A stretch of DNA of 64,000 bases from Kluyveromyces lactis. Taxonomy: Eukaryota; Ascomycota; Saccharomycetes; Saccharomycetales; Saccharomycetaceae. Under the pieces are notes generated by a model that searched no databases, was not told where the DNA came from, and saw nothing but the letters and a program-made list of their open reading frames with translations. Both the position numbers and the translations under genes were made by a program. The stretch's first letter is position 1; every line of letters begins with the position of its first letter. Positions 1 through 8,499 of this stretch are shown here, piece after piece. Where the stretch lies: NCBI RefSeq assembly GCF_000002515.2, contig NC_006037.1:186001-250000 (forward strand). Reading direction: 5' to 3'.

Positions 1-219
1 CTGAATTGTAAACACGTCTTGAAAAGATGTCAATAGAAATAAAAGTGTTATCTTAGGACTAAAAACGTAGGATCCTAGATTATACAGAGCTCTGAGACAG
101 TGAACCACAAATCTAAACCGTTAGCGATACACACAGGGCCTTTCTGAAAGGGATTTCTTCTGCTTCTATTCCTCCTTTTTTTGTTACATTTTTTTGATTC
201 CTTATTTATACGTGCATTC

Positions 220-1374
220 ATGGACGCCGAATCTGTTGAACCCTTTCTGGTTTACCTACCGATCCCACAGAGAGTTGTTGTCCTTGTGTTATTAGGGTTA
301 TGGCTATGGACATGGTTCCTGAAGGTATCAGTATCCTACTACGACGTGTCCAAAGTAATTGTATCCAATGAGTCCACGGGACTACCTTACTTTAACACAT
401 CCACGAAAATACACCAATCAAGCCTGAAACTGTTCAAGTCAATCTCTAGAGTCATTATACCGTGGCAATTGGTATGTATAATCTTATTCCAATACTCCTT
501 CACTAATAACGTATCCAACAAATTGCTTTGGTTTTTTTTGAATGTTTCACCACTACTGGAGTTGTTTTACATATTTGCAATGATATTAAGGTCATCAGCA
601 ATGGTCGCAAGGTGCTTTAAAAGAATACTTTGGGTAGCTGACATTGAACCAAAGCCGTATAGGAATAACTATATTATAATTAGTGATACTTTGACCTCGT
701 ACTCTAAGCCATTGGTGGATTTAGCTATTTATGCCACTTTCCTTTTCCATGATCCAACAAACGTCAAGTGTCAAGTGGAAAGATATGAAAATGCTATATC
801 GTTAAACATTGACGTACTTGTTGGAGTCTTGCCCTCATTGGTCAGAATGATTCAATCGTTAAGAGAATTTACAAGAGGAAGGTCTCAGAAGAAAGATGGT
901 TCACAATTGTTCAATGCTTTTAAGTATGCTGGTAATATTCCTATCATGCTAGTTACAGTCTATACAAGATATTACAACCTGGGCCCACTTGGAATGATGT
1001 ATTGGTTCATGTTTTGGAATTCCGCGTATTCATTCTGGTGGGATGTGACCATGGATTGGAAACTAGAGCTGTTCGATTTTGTGAATGGGGACACTAGTGT
1101 CAATAACAATAATAGTAGTAACAAAGCGGACGGTCTTTTAAGAAGCATTTTGTTGTACCGGAAAAATGCGTGGTATTATAGCGCTATGGCGCTCGATTTT
1201 ATTTTGAGATTCGTATGGTTCTGGGAGTATATCAGTGGGCACTCTGTATTTTATGGGGAATTAAACATCTTTTGGTTACAAATTTTAGAGATAATCAGAA
1301 GATGGATTTGGTTATTCTTTAAAGTCGAGGTAGAATACATTGCAACAACAGAGGGGGGGAAAATGGATGAATGA
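220..1374 (+). CDS. ERD1: ERD1-like EXS-domain protein of Golgi/ER retention
   Basis: Predicted 384-residue multi-span membrane protein recognised as the ERD1 (YDR414C) ortholog, which in S. cerevisiae is needed in the Golgi for retention of lumenal ER proteins and for glycosyltransferase recycling. The protein is rich in hydrophobic and aromatic segments, and the C-terminal half has the look of the EXS domain (Trp/Tyr-rich, WFMFWNSAYSFWWDVTMDW around residues 265-285). The open frame extends 13 codons upstream to a TTG, but the first ATG is at 220 and gives a length close to the yeast protein (362). It converges with RRP17, with only 46 bp between the stops. Neighbours RRP17 and DFM1 support the assignment by ancestral order. 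Confidence 0.88.
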   Translation: MDAESVEPFLVYLPIPQRVVVLVLLGLWLWTWFLKVSVSYYDVSKVIVSNESTGLPYFNTSTKIHQSSLKLFKSISRVIIPWQLVCIILFQYSFTNNVSNKLLWFFLNVSPLLELFYIFAMILRSSAMVARCFKRILWVADIEPKPYRNNYIIISDTLTSYSKPLVDLAIYATFLFHDPTNVKCQVERYENAISLNIDVLVGVLPSLVRMIQSLREFTRGRSQKKDGSQLFNAFKYAGNIPIMLVTVYTRYYNLGPLGMMYWFMFWNSAYSFWWDVTMDWKLELFDFVNGDTSVNNNNSSNKADGLLRSILLYRKNAWYYSAMALDFILRFVWFWEYISGHSVFYGELNIFWLQILEIIRRWIWLFFKVEVEYIATTEGGKMDE

Positions 1375-1420
1375 GATGTTTAGAAAGAGAGGAAGATAAT
1401 AAATAAAAAAAAAAGGTTAA

Positions 1421-2152
1421 TTACTTCCTACGTTTATTATTGTTGGCCTTTCTTTGATTTTGTCTTCTCTCGTTCTTGGTCAAGTATCTGAACTTCTTAT
1501 TCTTTTTACTCTTATTACCAGATTTTTCTTCAACTCCCAAAAACTTTGCATATTTCTTCGCACGTTCGATGCTTTGATCTAAAATTTGTTCCGATTTCTC
1601 TAACTTCACATTATTTAATTCCGCAAGGTACTCAAAATTGTCATTGGGCTCTAAGGGTTCGATGTCTACCGTAGTATCATCTAAGTAAGTCTGTACATAT
1701 TTCTTTAAGATCGGTTTCACACTAACAGAGTCAGAATCCTCTTCTTCTTCTTCAGTTGCATCTCCGTTATCATCGGAAAATCCCGTCCATTCTTCAGCCT
1801 CTTCATCGCTTCCCTGTTTCCCATTTTCGGCTTCTTCGTCGTCGTCCTCTACACCGACATAATCACCGACATCTTTCATCGCCTGTTTAAAATCTTCAAG
1901 CTGTTTCTCAAGAGCCTTTTTTTTATCTGCTCTGATCTTGGCCCTTTCCTCGAGCCTAGCTTTTCTCTCTTGCTCTTGGATGAACTCCTTGGCTTTCTTT
2001 TGTCTATCAAGCTTTCTCTTATGGAACCCAGTTAAGTATTCCAACCGTGAGTCCTTATCGAACTTTACCTCATCAGCACCGAATTTCTTAGCAGCTTTCT
2101 GCTTGTAAGATTTACCACCGGTAAGAATCTCACGATTACTCTTTGCCACCAT
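1421..2152 (-). CDS. RRP17: RRP17, nucleolar 5'-3' exonuclease of pre-60S processing
   Basis: A 243-residue basic, coiled protein of the Nop25/Nol12 family (RRP17, YDR412W), which acts in 5' end trimming during 5.8S/25S rRNA maturation in the nucleolus. Family hallmarks are visible. The N-terminal block has ILTGGKSYKQKAAKKFGADEV. It is followed by LTGFHKRKLDRQKKAKEF, a Lys/Arg/Glu coiled coil (about 45-95) and an acidic stretch (about 100-145). The C-terminal EPNDNFEYLAELNNVKLEK and KFRYLTKNERRQNQRKAN motifs are near identical to the yeast protein. The start is the ATG at 2152; an in-frame GTG two codons upstream is not needed. It is divergent from DFM1, and a PAC element lies about 100 bp upstream. 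Confidence 0.92.
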   Translation of the reverse strand: MVAKSNREILTGGKSYKQKAAKKFGADEVKFDKDSRLEYLTGFHKRKLDRQKKAKEFIQEQERKARLEERAKIRADKKKALEKQLEDFKQAMKDVGDYVGVEDDDEEAENGKQGSDEEAEEWTGFSDDNGDATEEEEEDSDSVSVKPILKKYVQTYLDDTTVDIEPLEPNDNFEYLAELNNVKLEKSEQILDQSIERAKKYAKFLGVEEKSGNKSKKNKKFRYLTKNERRQNQRKANNNKRRK

Positions 2153-2670
2153 TTTCACTCTATATCCACACTGCTACTCTGTATCTTCTGCAGAACTTGA
2201 ACCGGTCTCAGCACCACCTCAGTAAGTGAAAAGCCTATCTGCTTTCTTCAGCTCATCGCATCAGCAAGTTTTTCCGTTTTAATGCTTTTTCCAAATATTG
2301 AAACTTCGAGATACAGAAAGAAATACATAGATAACTATAACATGATTGCATAAGGGCAATCTAGCCGTCCTGACCTAATTTATCTAGACCAATTCATATG
2401 CTCTGCCATGCACTAAGTAGAAAACAAATCTAGGCGTATACCTGTGTAGAGGATCATTACTTAACTATTCAATTTCTGTCATTCTGTGCTTTCCTATCTA
2501 TGTCTTTCCCATAGCTTTAATTTTCGGGTTCTATGAAATTTCAGTTCCAAGTTGCAGTGAAAGAAAGATATTTATACTCACTATACAGATGCGCTGTCAA
2601 GATAGACACCGGAGGTACCATTCAGTAACATCAGTGGGATATACGATACGCGTGATTATTCATAGCAGCC
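2153..2670. promoter_or_regulatory. Shared RRP17/DFM1 divergent promoter with PAC motif
   Basis: A 518-bp gap between the divergent starts of RRP17 and DFM1. It contains a perfect PAC element (GCGATGAGC on the minus strand, 2251-2259), about 100 bp upstream of RRP17. PAC is the Dot6/Tod6-bound element typical of ribosome-biogenesis genes, so coordinated control of RRP17 with that regulon is likely. I see no RRPE partner and no convincing small gene. Confidence 0.6.
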
Positions 2671-3519
2671 ATGACTATGCGTAACGAATTGATACAGTTT
2701 GTAGGACAAATTCCACCGGTGACCCGAGGAATATGTCTCTTAATGGTGTTAATATGTTTGATCCAACGCTTGAACGTATTACCGTACTATTTCAGCGATT
2801 TCAAATGGTCTTTACGTGGTGTATTGTTCAAGTTCCAAATCTGGAGGTTGTTCACTAGTTTCCTCATCTTACCAAACGATGCCATGAAAGCATGTTTCGA
2901 CCTATACGCAGTATACTCGAAATCGTTACATCTCGAATTAGTGCACTTCAGCAACAAATCCATCGATTATTTGTTTTACATATGTTTCAACTTTGCATTG
3001 ATCGTCGTGCTCGTAGAAGCATGCCAGATCTCATACCCAGTGTTCACTAACGCATTCATAGGAATGATCCTATATACGTGGACTCTGGACAACAGCAACG
3101 TGAAGGTAATGTTCTACGGATTATTCCCAATCTTGGGTAAATATCTATCGCTAGTGCATCTTTTCGTTTCGTTCTTATTTGATGACGGGACCGATGGTTA
3201 CAGCAGGTTTTGCGTCACAATGGTCGGGTTTTGTGCTGGATACGTTTACTCCTGCCTAGACACATGGACTTACGGTCCCTTGTACGGTTATCTGATGGGG
3301 AAGGACCCAGCGTACGGATTCTCTGGAAGAGGTCATTTCAGATCACCAAGATGGTTCTCCTCGATCATTCTATGGATAGGACGTGTCCTATCCATCACCT
3401 CCAAACCCGTTTCGTCATCAAACAGGACAGACCCCGTGACCAGAAGAAGGTTGAGAACCCCGTTAAAGAAAAGCACTTTCGCTGGAACTGGAAATAGATT
3501 AGGGACCAAAATAGACTGA
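2671..3519 (+). CDS. DFM1: DFM1, derlin-family ER membrane protein with SHP box
   Basis: A 282-residue derlin (rhomboid pseudoprotease) matching DFM1 (YDR411C), which works at the ER membrane in retrotranslocation of membrane substrates and in sphingolipid homeostasis with Cdc48. The derlin WR motif is present (FQIWRLFTSFLIL, about residues 55-67), followed by several hydrophobic spans up to about residue 200. The cytosolic tail ends with FAGTGNRLG (about 270-278), a good SHP box for Cdc48 binding. The protein is shorter than the S. cerevisiae one (341), mainly in the tail. Start ATG 2671 opens MTM; the second ATG two codons on is equally possible. Confidence 0.9.
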   Translation: MTMRNELIQFVGQIPPVTRGICLLMVLICLIQRLNVLPYYFSDFKWSLRGVLFKFQIWRLFTSFLILPNDAMKACFDLYAVYSKSLHLELVHFSNKSIDYLFYICFNFALIVVLVEACQISYPVFTNAFIGMILYTWTLDNSNVKVMFYGLFPILGKYLSLVHLFVSFLFDDGTDGYSRFCVTMVGFCAGYVYSCLDTWTYGPLYGYLMGKDPAYGFSGRGHFRSPRWFSSIILWIGRVLSITSKPVSSSNRTDPVTRRRLRTPLKKSTFAGTGNRLGTKID

Positions 3520-4131
3520 TTAAGGTACTAATAATCCGACATACTGTTATCTATATTATCTACATCTCCCTTGTGTATATATCATTTGTGTTATTTTATT
3601 TACCCCAGGTTTAATGGAAATATGTCGACAATGGAAAATTGATTTTGTATGATGGTTCTGCCTAAAAGCCCGTTATGGCGAGAAAATAGTTGATGATCAA
3701 AAAGTGTTGGAGCAAACGAATGACCACAGGGACCAAGAGTGGAGGTGAAGCACGTCTTGGGTACAGGATTGCAGAGAGTTACTGGTACAGGTTCGTTGAT
3801 GATCACTCGGTTCGGACGTATATAACGGAATGGGCTCTTGTGTAATGAATGATCAGCAATTCGGATTTCTCGAGTTTCAGCCTTTTATGAATAAAACCAT
3901 GTACAAATGAGCTAGTATTATTTAGTATATATATAGCTGCATTTCAGAAGTTAAGGACACCTTTCGCTTTTAATAGGTTTGTTCCGAAAATGGTTTCCTT
4001 GCCGGTTTAAACAACCAAAATCATCCTCAAGAAAGCGGAACACGATATAGAATAAAAGGTTTCAATTGTTGTGATATTTATTTTATTTATTAGTTAAATA
4101 CCCGTTGTGAATACCAACACCAACAGTGACG
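3520..4131. other. Intergenic region DFM1-CAT2
   Basis: A 612-bp gap before CAT2. The only open frame (68 codons, minus strand, 3600-3806) has no recognisable features and I do not call it. A TATA-like AT stretch (TTTAGTATATATATAG, around 3920-3935) and a CCG/CGG pair near 3984-4006 lie upstream of CAT2. No RNA gene seen. Confidence 0.5.
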
Positions 4132-6165
4132 ATGAGAAGTATGGCATTTAGAAGCAGTGCTGGTATTAGTATGGGGATGAGACGCATGGGTCAAGGTAAC
4201 AAGAAAAGTTCTATATTGAGACAGATGTCTGGTAAGATGCAGTATTCGGGGTATCAGAAGTTCCCTTTTGAGACCGGGACTAACGATGAGTATATTGCAG
4301 AAAGACCTAATTCGTATTATCAGGAGAAGAGACCTGGGTTCAAAGGAGCCACTTACTCAAAACAACAGGATATGCCATCCTTACCGATTCCGGAGTTGAA
4401 ATCGACTTTGGACAAATATTTGAAGTCTATTAAACCGTTTTGTCAGACGGATGCTGAATATGAGAAACAGATCCAGTTATGTTACTCATTTCTTTCAGAC
4501 CAAGGCCCTGCTTTGCAGGAGCGGTTGTTGAGTTATTCTCAGGAGCGGAGAAACTGGATGCAAGAACTATGGGATAGTCAGATTTATCTTGGCGATAGGT
4601 CACCTGTGGTTCCTTTTGTGTCATATTTTTATGGTCATAAGCCTTTACCAACTAGTCACCGTGCCATCGATGGCGACATGCTTGTTAAGGCCACGGCGAT
4701 TATTTCTAGTGTGGTGAAGTTCGTGGAATCCTTGAAAGATGAAGCCTTGCCAGCAGAAGTGGTGAAGGGCAAACCTTTCTGTATGAACGGATTCCAATAT
4801 ATGTTCAATAATTCAAGGGTTCCTCAATTCAATATCGATACGAACCATTTTTACTCGATCTATGAACATGGCTACTTGACGGTTGCCTACAAGGATAATT
4901 TTTTCAAAGTTTATACACACGATAAAGCTGGGGCAGTCTTGTCCAACGCAGTAATCTACCAACAGTTGAATCAAATTGTCAACCATTTGGGTTCACAGGG
5001 TTCTTTGATCAATGCAAACGCTGGAATCGGTGCATTGACAACTCTTCCTCGTGATGAATGGGCTGGCGCTTATCAACAATTGCAATTAGAACCAGTATCT
5101 TCCTCCTCTTTAGAAACCATCCACAAATCCTCATTCGTCTTATGTTTGGATCAGGACACTGCTCCAATAACTTTGGAAGATAAGTCTAGAGTGTGCTGGC
5201 ACGGAGACGGAACCAATAGATTCTTTGACAAGCCTTTGCAATTTTTTGTTACTGGTAACGGTTTCTCCGGTTTCTTGGCAGAACATTCGAAAATGGATGG
5301 TACTCCAACTTTGTTTTTAAACCATTACGTCGTGGATCAATTAACAAAATTGAATCCTTCAGCGTTCGTCGAGTCCTTACATTCCAACGTATCAGCTTAC
5401 CCTTCTGTGAACAGTGAACATCTACCATTTATAATTACACCAACCTTGAGAAATACTATCGAGAGTGCAAAATTGCAATTTATAACAACAGTGGAACGTG
5501 AAGATTTACGCGTTTGGCACTATAATAGGTATGGTAAGAGAATTGTGAAAACATTTAAAGTGTCACCAGATGCTTACATTCAACAGGTGATTCAACTTGC
5601 TGTTTTCAAGTATTTGAAGAAACAACTACCAACGTACGAAGCTGCTTCTACCAGAGCGTTTTTCCAAGGTAGAACTGAAACTGGTAGACCGGTCACTGAA
5701 TCCTCTTCCAAGTTCGTTAAAACATGGGAATCACCTACTTCTACTACTGAAGAGAAAATTGCTGCTTTCTACGATGCTGCCAAGGATCATGTTGAATATT
5801 TGAAGATGGCCTCTAACGGTGAAGCCGTTGATCGCCATTTCTTTGGGTTGAAAAACATGGTTCATGAATCTGATGAGCCAGTACCTTTGTTCCAAGACGC
5901 ATTGTTCAAATACAGTTCTACTTGGTTGATTTCAACTTCACAATTATCCTCTGAAAACTTTGAATGTTACGGTTGGTCTCAAGTATACGATAATGGATTT
6001 GGCTTAGCCTATATGATCAATAACGAATTTTTGCACATTAATATCACCAACAAACCAGAAGCTTCTGGATTTAGTGTTGACGAACTACACTATTATTTAA
6101 CTAAGGCGGCAGATGAAATGTATGAAACTTTGTCTCTACACAACTCTGCCAAGGCCAAACTATGA
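4132..6165 (+). CDS. CAT2: CAT2, carnitine O-acetyltransferase (mitochondrial and peroxisomal)
   Basis: A 677-residue choline/carnitine acyltransferase matching CAT2 (YML042W). It moves acetyl groups between CoA and carnitine for shuttling between peroxisomes and mitochondria. The catalytic His lies in AEHSKMDGTP (His385 from this start), and family motifs flank it (WHGDGTNRFFDKP, FFVTGNGFSGF). The N-terminus is Arg/Ser/Met-rich and free of acidic residues for about 35 residues, as expected for a mitochondrial presequence. The C-terminus is AKL, a PTS1 peroxisomal signal. Several in-frame ATGs (4132, 4141, 4171, 4177, 4186) could produce forms with and without the presequence, as known for S. 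cerevisiae CAT2. A GTG at 4126 precedes the first ATG and is disregarded. Confidence 0.95.
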   Translation: MRSMAFRSSAGISMGMRRMGQGNKKSSILRQMSGKMQYSGYQKFPFETGTNDEYIAERPNSYYQEKRPGFKGATYSKQQDMPSLPIPELKSTLDKYLKSIKPFCQTDAEYEKQIQLCYSFLSDQGPALQERLLSYSQERRNWMQELWDSQIYLGDRSPVVPFVSYFYGHKPLPTSHRAIDGDMLVKATAIISSVVKFVESLKDEALPAEVVKGKPFCMNGFQYMFNNSRVPQFNIDTNHFYSIYEHGYLTVAYKDNFFKVYTHDKAGAVLSNAVIYQQLNQIVNHLGSQGSLINANAGIGALTTLPRDEWAGAYQQLQLEPVSSSSLETIHKSSFVLCLDQDTAPITLEDKSRVCWHGDGTNRFFDKPLQFFVTGNGFSGFLAEHSKMDGTPTLFLNHYVVDQLTKLNPSAFVESLHSNVSAYPSVNSEHLPFIITPTLRNTIESAKLQFITTVEREDLRVWHYNRYGKRIVKTFKVSPDAYIQQVIQLAVFKYLKKQLPTYEAASTRAFFQGRTETGRPVTESSSKFVKTWESPTSTTEEKIAAFYDAAKDHVEYLKMASNGEAVDRHFFGLKNMVHESDEPVPLFQDALFKYSSTWLISTSQLSSENFECYGWSQVYDNGFGLAYMINNEFLHINITNKPEASGFSVDELHYYLTKAADEMYETLSLHNSAKAKL

Positions 6166-6492
6166 TATAGCACAGGCACCAGTTTATATTGTTTTAGTAC
6201 GAGTCCATTATATATGATATTCTAACCACTTTATGATCTATTATGAATTACTGAACAAGGATGCACTGGCAACAATTGGTACCATCATCAACCATACGTT
6301 AACGGCCTATCTTACCCAATGATTGACATCTTTTCTCTCCCTTCAGTTACTGTTGTTCGCATATCTACCATATTATATATCAAATGAGAATATGGCAAAG
6401 AAATTTAAAATCGACCTTATCATAGTGAGTATACCGAGGAAGACACTTTATCACTGGATAAAAGAAGGAAGAAGCGTGCGAAGAGTGTCAAT
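6166..6492. other. Intergenic region CAT2-VPS71
   Basis: A 327-bp gap between two plus-strand genes. The last 60 bases before VPS71 are open in its frame but contain no ATG, and the S. cerevisiae protein begins where the ATG at 6493 does, so I treat this as non-coding. Nothing else seen. Confidence 0.5.
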
Positions 6493-7242
6493 ATGAGGTC
6501 GGTAGAAGAAATCAATGTGAGGACGTATAATCCTAACATTTATTTCAGCAGTTTGAACCAAACTCATCAAAGTGCAAGGGTCTCGAAACAGTCTCAAACC
6601 TCAGCAAGAAACAAGAGAGTCAATTATTCATTGGCTGATTTGGAGGCAAAGATATATAATCAGCCCAAGGGAAGCGATAAAGACGACATAAATCAACTGA
6701 CAGGATCTGATAAGCATGCCTTGCCTGATTTGTTACGATCTAATAAGCGGTTCATGGAACTTGACACAGAAAACTATCAAGATCTTCGTGAAGTTACAAC
6801 TCTTCTCAGTAACATCACGGGGCTGAACAAAGATAAGATCGATCAAACAAGCACCGGTATATTATCTGAGCAACAATCAGGCTCAGGTTCATCCAGACAG
6901 AGGATGGCCAAGTTCGATTTGCCCAAGTCTATGAATTTATTGTATAAATCAAGCAAGCCGCCTCGGAAATCAAAGAAAAGTTCCAACAGAATATCAGCAC
7001 TAAGGAAAGTACTTTCAAGCAGAAGGTCTTTACACTCCTATCTAGAAACTTTAGACCAAGTGAACCACACACTCATTTATAGTAACGTTCAAAACAAGAA
7101 GTTTTTCAGGGTCTTACCAATGATCGTCACCTGCTCTATGTGTGGTGGTTACTCCAGTATATCTAACTGCGTTGTTTGCAATGACAAGATATGCAGTCTT
7201 CGCTGTTATGAATTACACAGTGAAACAAGATGTAACAACTGA
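6493..7242 (+). CDS. VPS71: VPS71/SWC6, SWR1 complex zinc-finger HIT subunit
   Basis: A 249-residue protein matching VPS71/SWC6 (YML041C), the subunit of the SWR1 chromatin remodeller that helps deposit histone H2A.Z. The N-terminus has the conserved VEEINVRTYNPNIYF block, and the segment INYSLADLEAKIY-like follows at about 43-55. The C-terminus ends in a zf-HIT finger with Cys/His ligands (CSMCGG...CVVCNDKICSLRCYELHSETRC, about 214-247). S. cerevisiae VPS71 (280) starts at the equivalent Met. It is tandem with CAT2 here, whereas in S. cerevisiae the two genes converge, so one of them has been inverted. Confidence 0.92.
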   Translation: MRSVEEINVRTYNPNIYFSSLNQTHQSARVSKQSQTSARNKRVNYSLADLEAKIYNQPKGSDKDDINQLTGSDKHALPDLLRSNKRFMELDTENYQDLREVTTLLSNITGLNKDKIDQTSTGILSEQQSGSGSSRQRMAKFDLPKSMNLLYKSSKPPRKSKKSSNRISALRKVLSSRRSLHSYLETLDQVNHTLIYSNVQNKKFFRVLPMIVTCSMCGGYSSISNCVVCNDKICSLRCYELHSETRCNN

Positions 7243-7622
7243 GTTTGCTGCTAGCTGAAAAAACTTAACAGCTACTCTCTTTGAACCTCAAAACACTGCT
7301 CATGATCCCGTGTTTGTTGCTTCATGTTGATGTCTTTGTAAATACTGATTATAGTATAAAATCGAGGCCATTATCTTTTTTTTTTCATTCTTTCACTTTA
7401 AACAATTTTAATACCGATGAAAGAGAAGACTTTAACTTAACTATTTGTTATCGAACAAGACACTATTTGAACTCCTTGCTGTTGGTATTTAGCAGTACGC
7501 ATCATATTCCATTAATATATCAGACCTTGAAGAATCCTTCACGCTGGTTTTTGGTTTTTATTCTGAGCTATTCTAGTTGAAATCAGTGAAGGTATTGGCG
7601 TGGATTGAGAGGTGCGGAAGTT
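7243..7622. other. Intergenic region VPS71-STE14
   Basis: A 380-bp gap. A plus-strand open frame of 99 codons (7281-7580) has no family features and a composition typical of AT-rich non-coding DNA (F, L, S, T). Probably VPS71 3' region and STE14 promoter. Confidence 0.45.
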
Positions 7623-8369
7623 ATGTCGAGCAGAGATGATGAAAGTGAGGATGTTCTTGTGATTATTGATGGGAAAACATTTCCTAATATACAAAAGAAC
7701 GAATTGGACGAGATATCTTTAACGGCATTTATGCTAGGAGTGATTTTTGGTGTATCCCTTATTACATTATGCCTGTCTCCTTTTTGGAACTTCAACATAT
7801 ACATGATCTCACTATCCATATTTCATCTGTTAGAGTTTTGGATTACTGCCAAATACAATCCTGGGAAATTGAATACAAACTCCTTTTTGATAAACAACGG
7901 TGTCGGGTACTTTTTGGCCCATTCGGTTGCACTGATAGAGACAATCATAGAACGCCTTCTATTCCCGTCGTTCAAATCTACAACCTATTCCTTTTACAAC
8001 GAATTTATTGTTACCGTAGGAGTTGTATTGCTACTCCTTGGACAGTATGTTAGATCATCTGCAATGATCACAGCGGGGCAATCATTCTCACATGTTGTGA
8101 AGGTAACAAAGAACTCTGACCACACTCTTGTCACGTCCGGCATATATTCAAAGAGTAGGCATCCCAGTTACTTTGGATTCTTTTGGTGGTCTGTTGGCTC
8201 GCAGCTAATGCTGTTAAATCCAGTTTCATTGGTCATTTTTATTGTCGTTTTATGGAAATTCTTCAATAGTAGAATTGCATTCGAAGAAAGATACCTCGTG
8301 CAGTTTTTCGGGAATCAGTACATAACGTACAGGGAAACTGTAGGAGTTGGTATTCCCTTCATCAAATAG
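7623..8369 (+). CDS. STE14: STE14, isoprenylcysteine carboxyl methyltransferase
   Basis: A 248-residue ER membrane enzyme matching STE14 (YDR410C, 239 residues). It methylates the C-terminal prenylated cysteine of CaaX proteins such as a-factor and Ras, using S-adenosylmethionine. Several hydrophobic spans are followed by the ICMT signature SGIYSKSRHPSYFGFFWW (about residues 171-188). The C-terminal EERYLVQFFGNQYITYRE motif (about 220-240) also belongs to the AdoMet/prenyl binding site. The frame is open upstream to a TTG at 7605; the first ATG is 7623. It is convergent with SIZ1, leaving 130 bp. Confidence 0.95.
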   Translation: MSSRDDESEDVLVIIDGKTFPNIQKNELDEISLTAFMLGVIFGVSLITLCLSPFWNFNIYMISLSIFHLLEFWITAKYNPGKLNTNSFLINNGVGYFLAHSVALIETIIERLLFPSFKSTTYSFYNEFIVTVGVVLLLLGQYVRSSAMITAGQSFSHVVKVTKNSDHTLVTSGIYSKSRHPSYFGFFWWSVGSQLMLLNPVSLVIFIVVLWKFFNSRIAFEERYLVQFFGNQYITYRETVGVGIPFIK

Positions 8370-8499
8370 AATAGCCATTTCTTTTCGGTTTGGTAGTTGT
8401 AACAGTAAAAATACAATATTGTATATGAATGATTTATGAAGTTTTATGTATATACTTTATGCAGTTCATACTAAAACTTAACGTAATCCTTGTAGAATG

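Noticed and set aside
3600-3806. 68-codon minus-strand frame before CAT2
   Set aside because: No features and no supporting context; likely chance.
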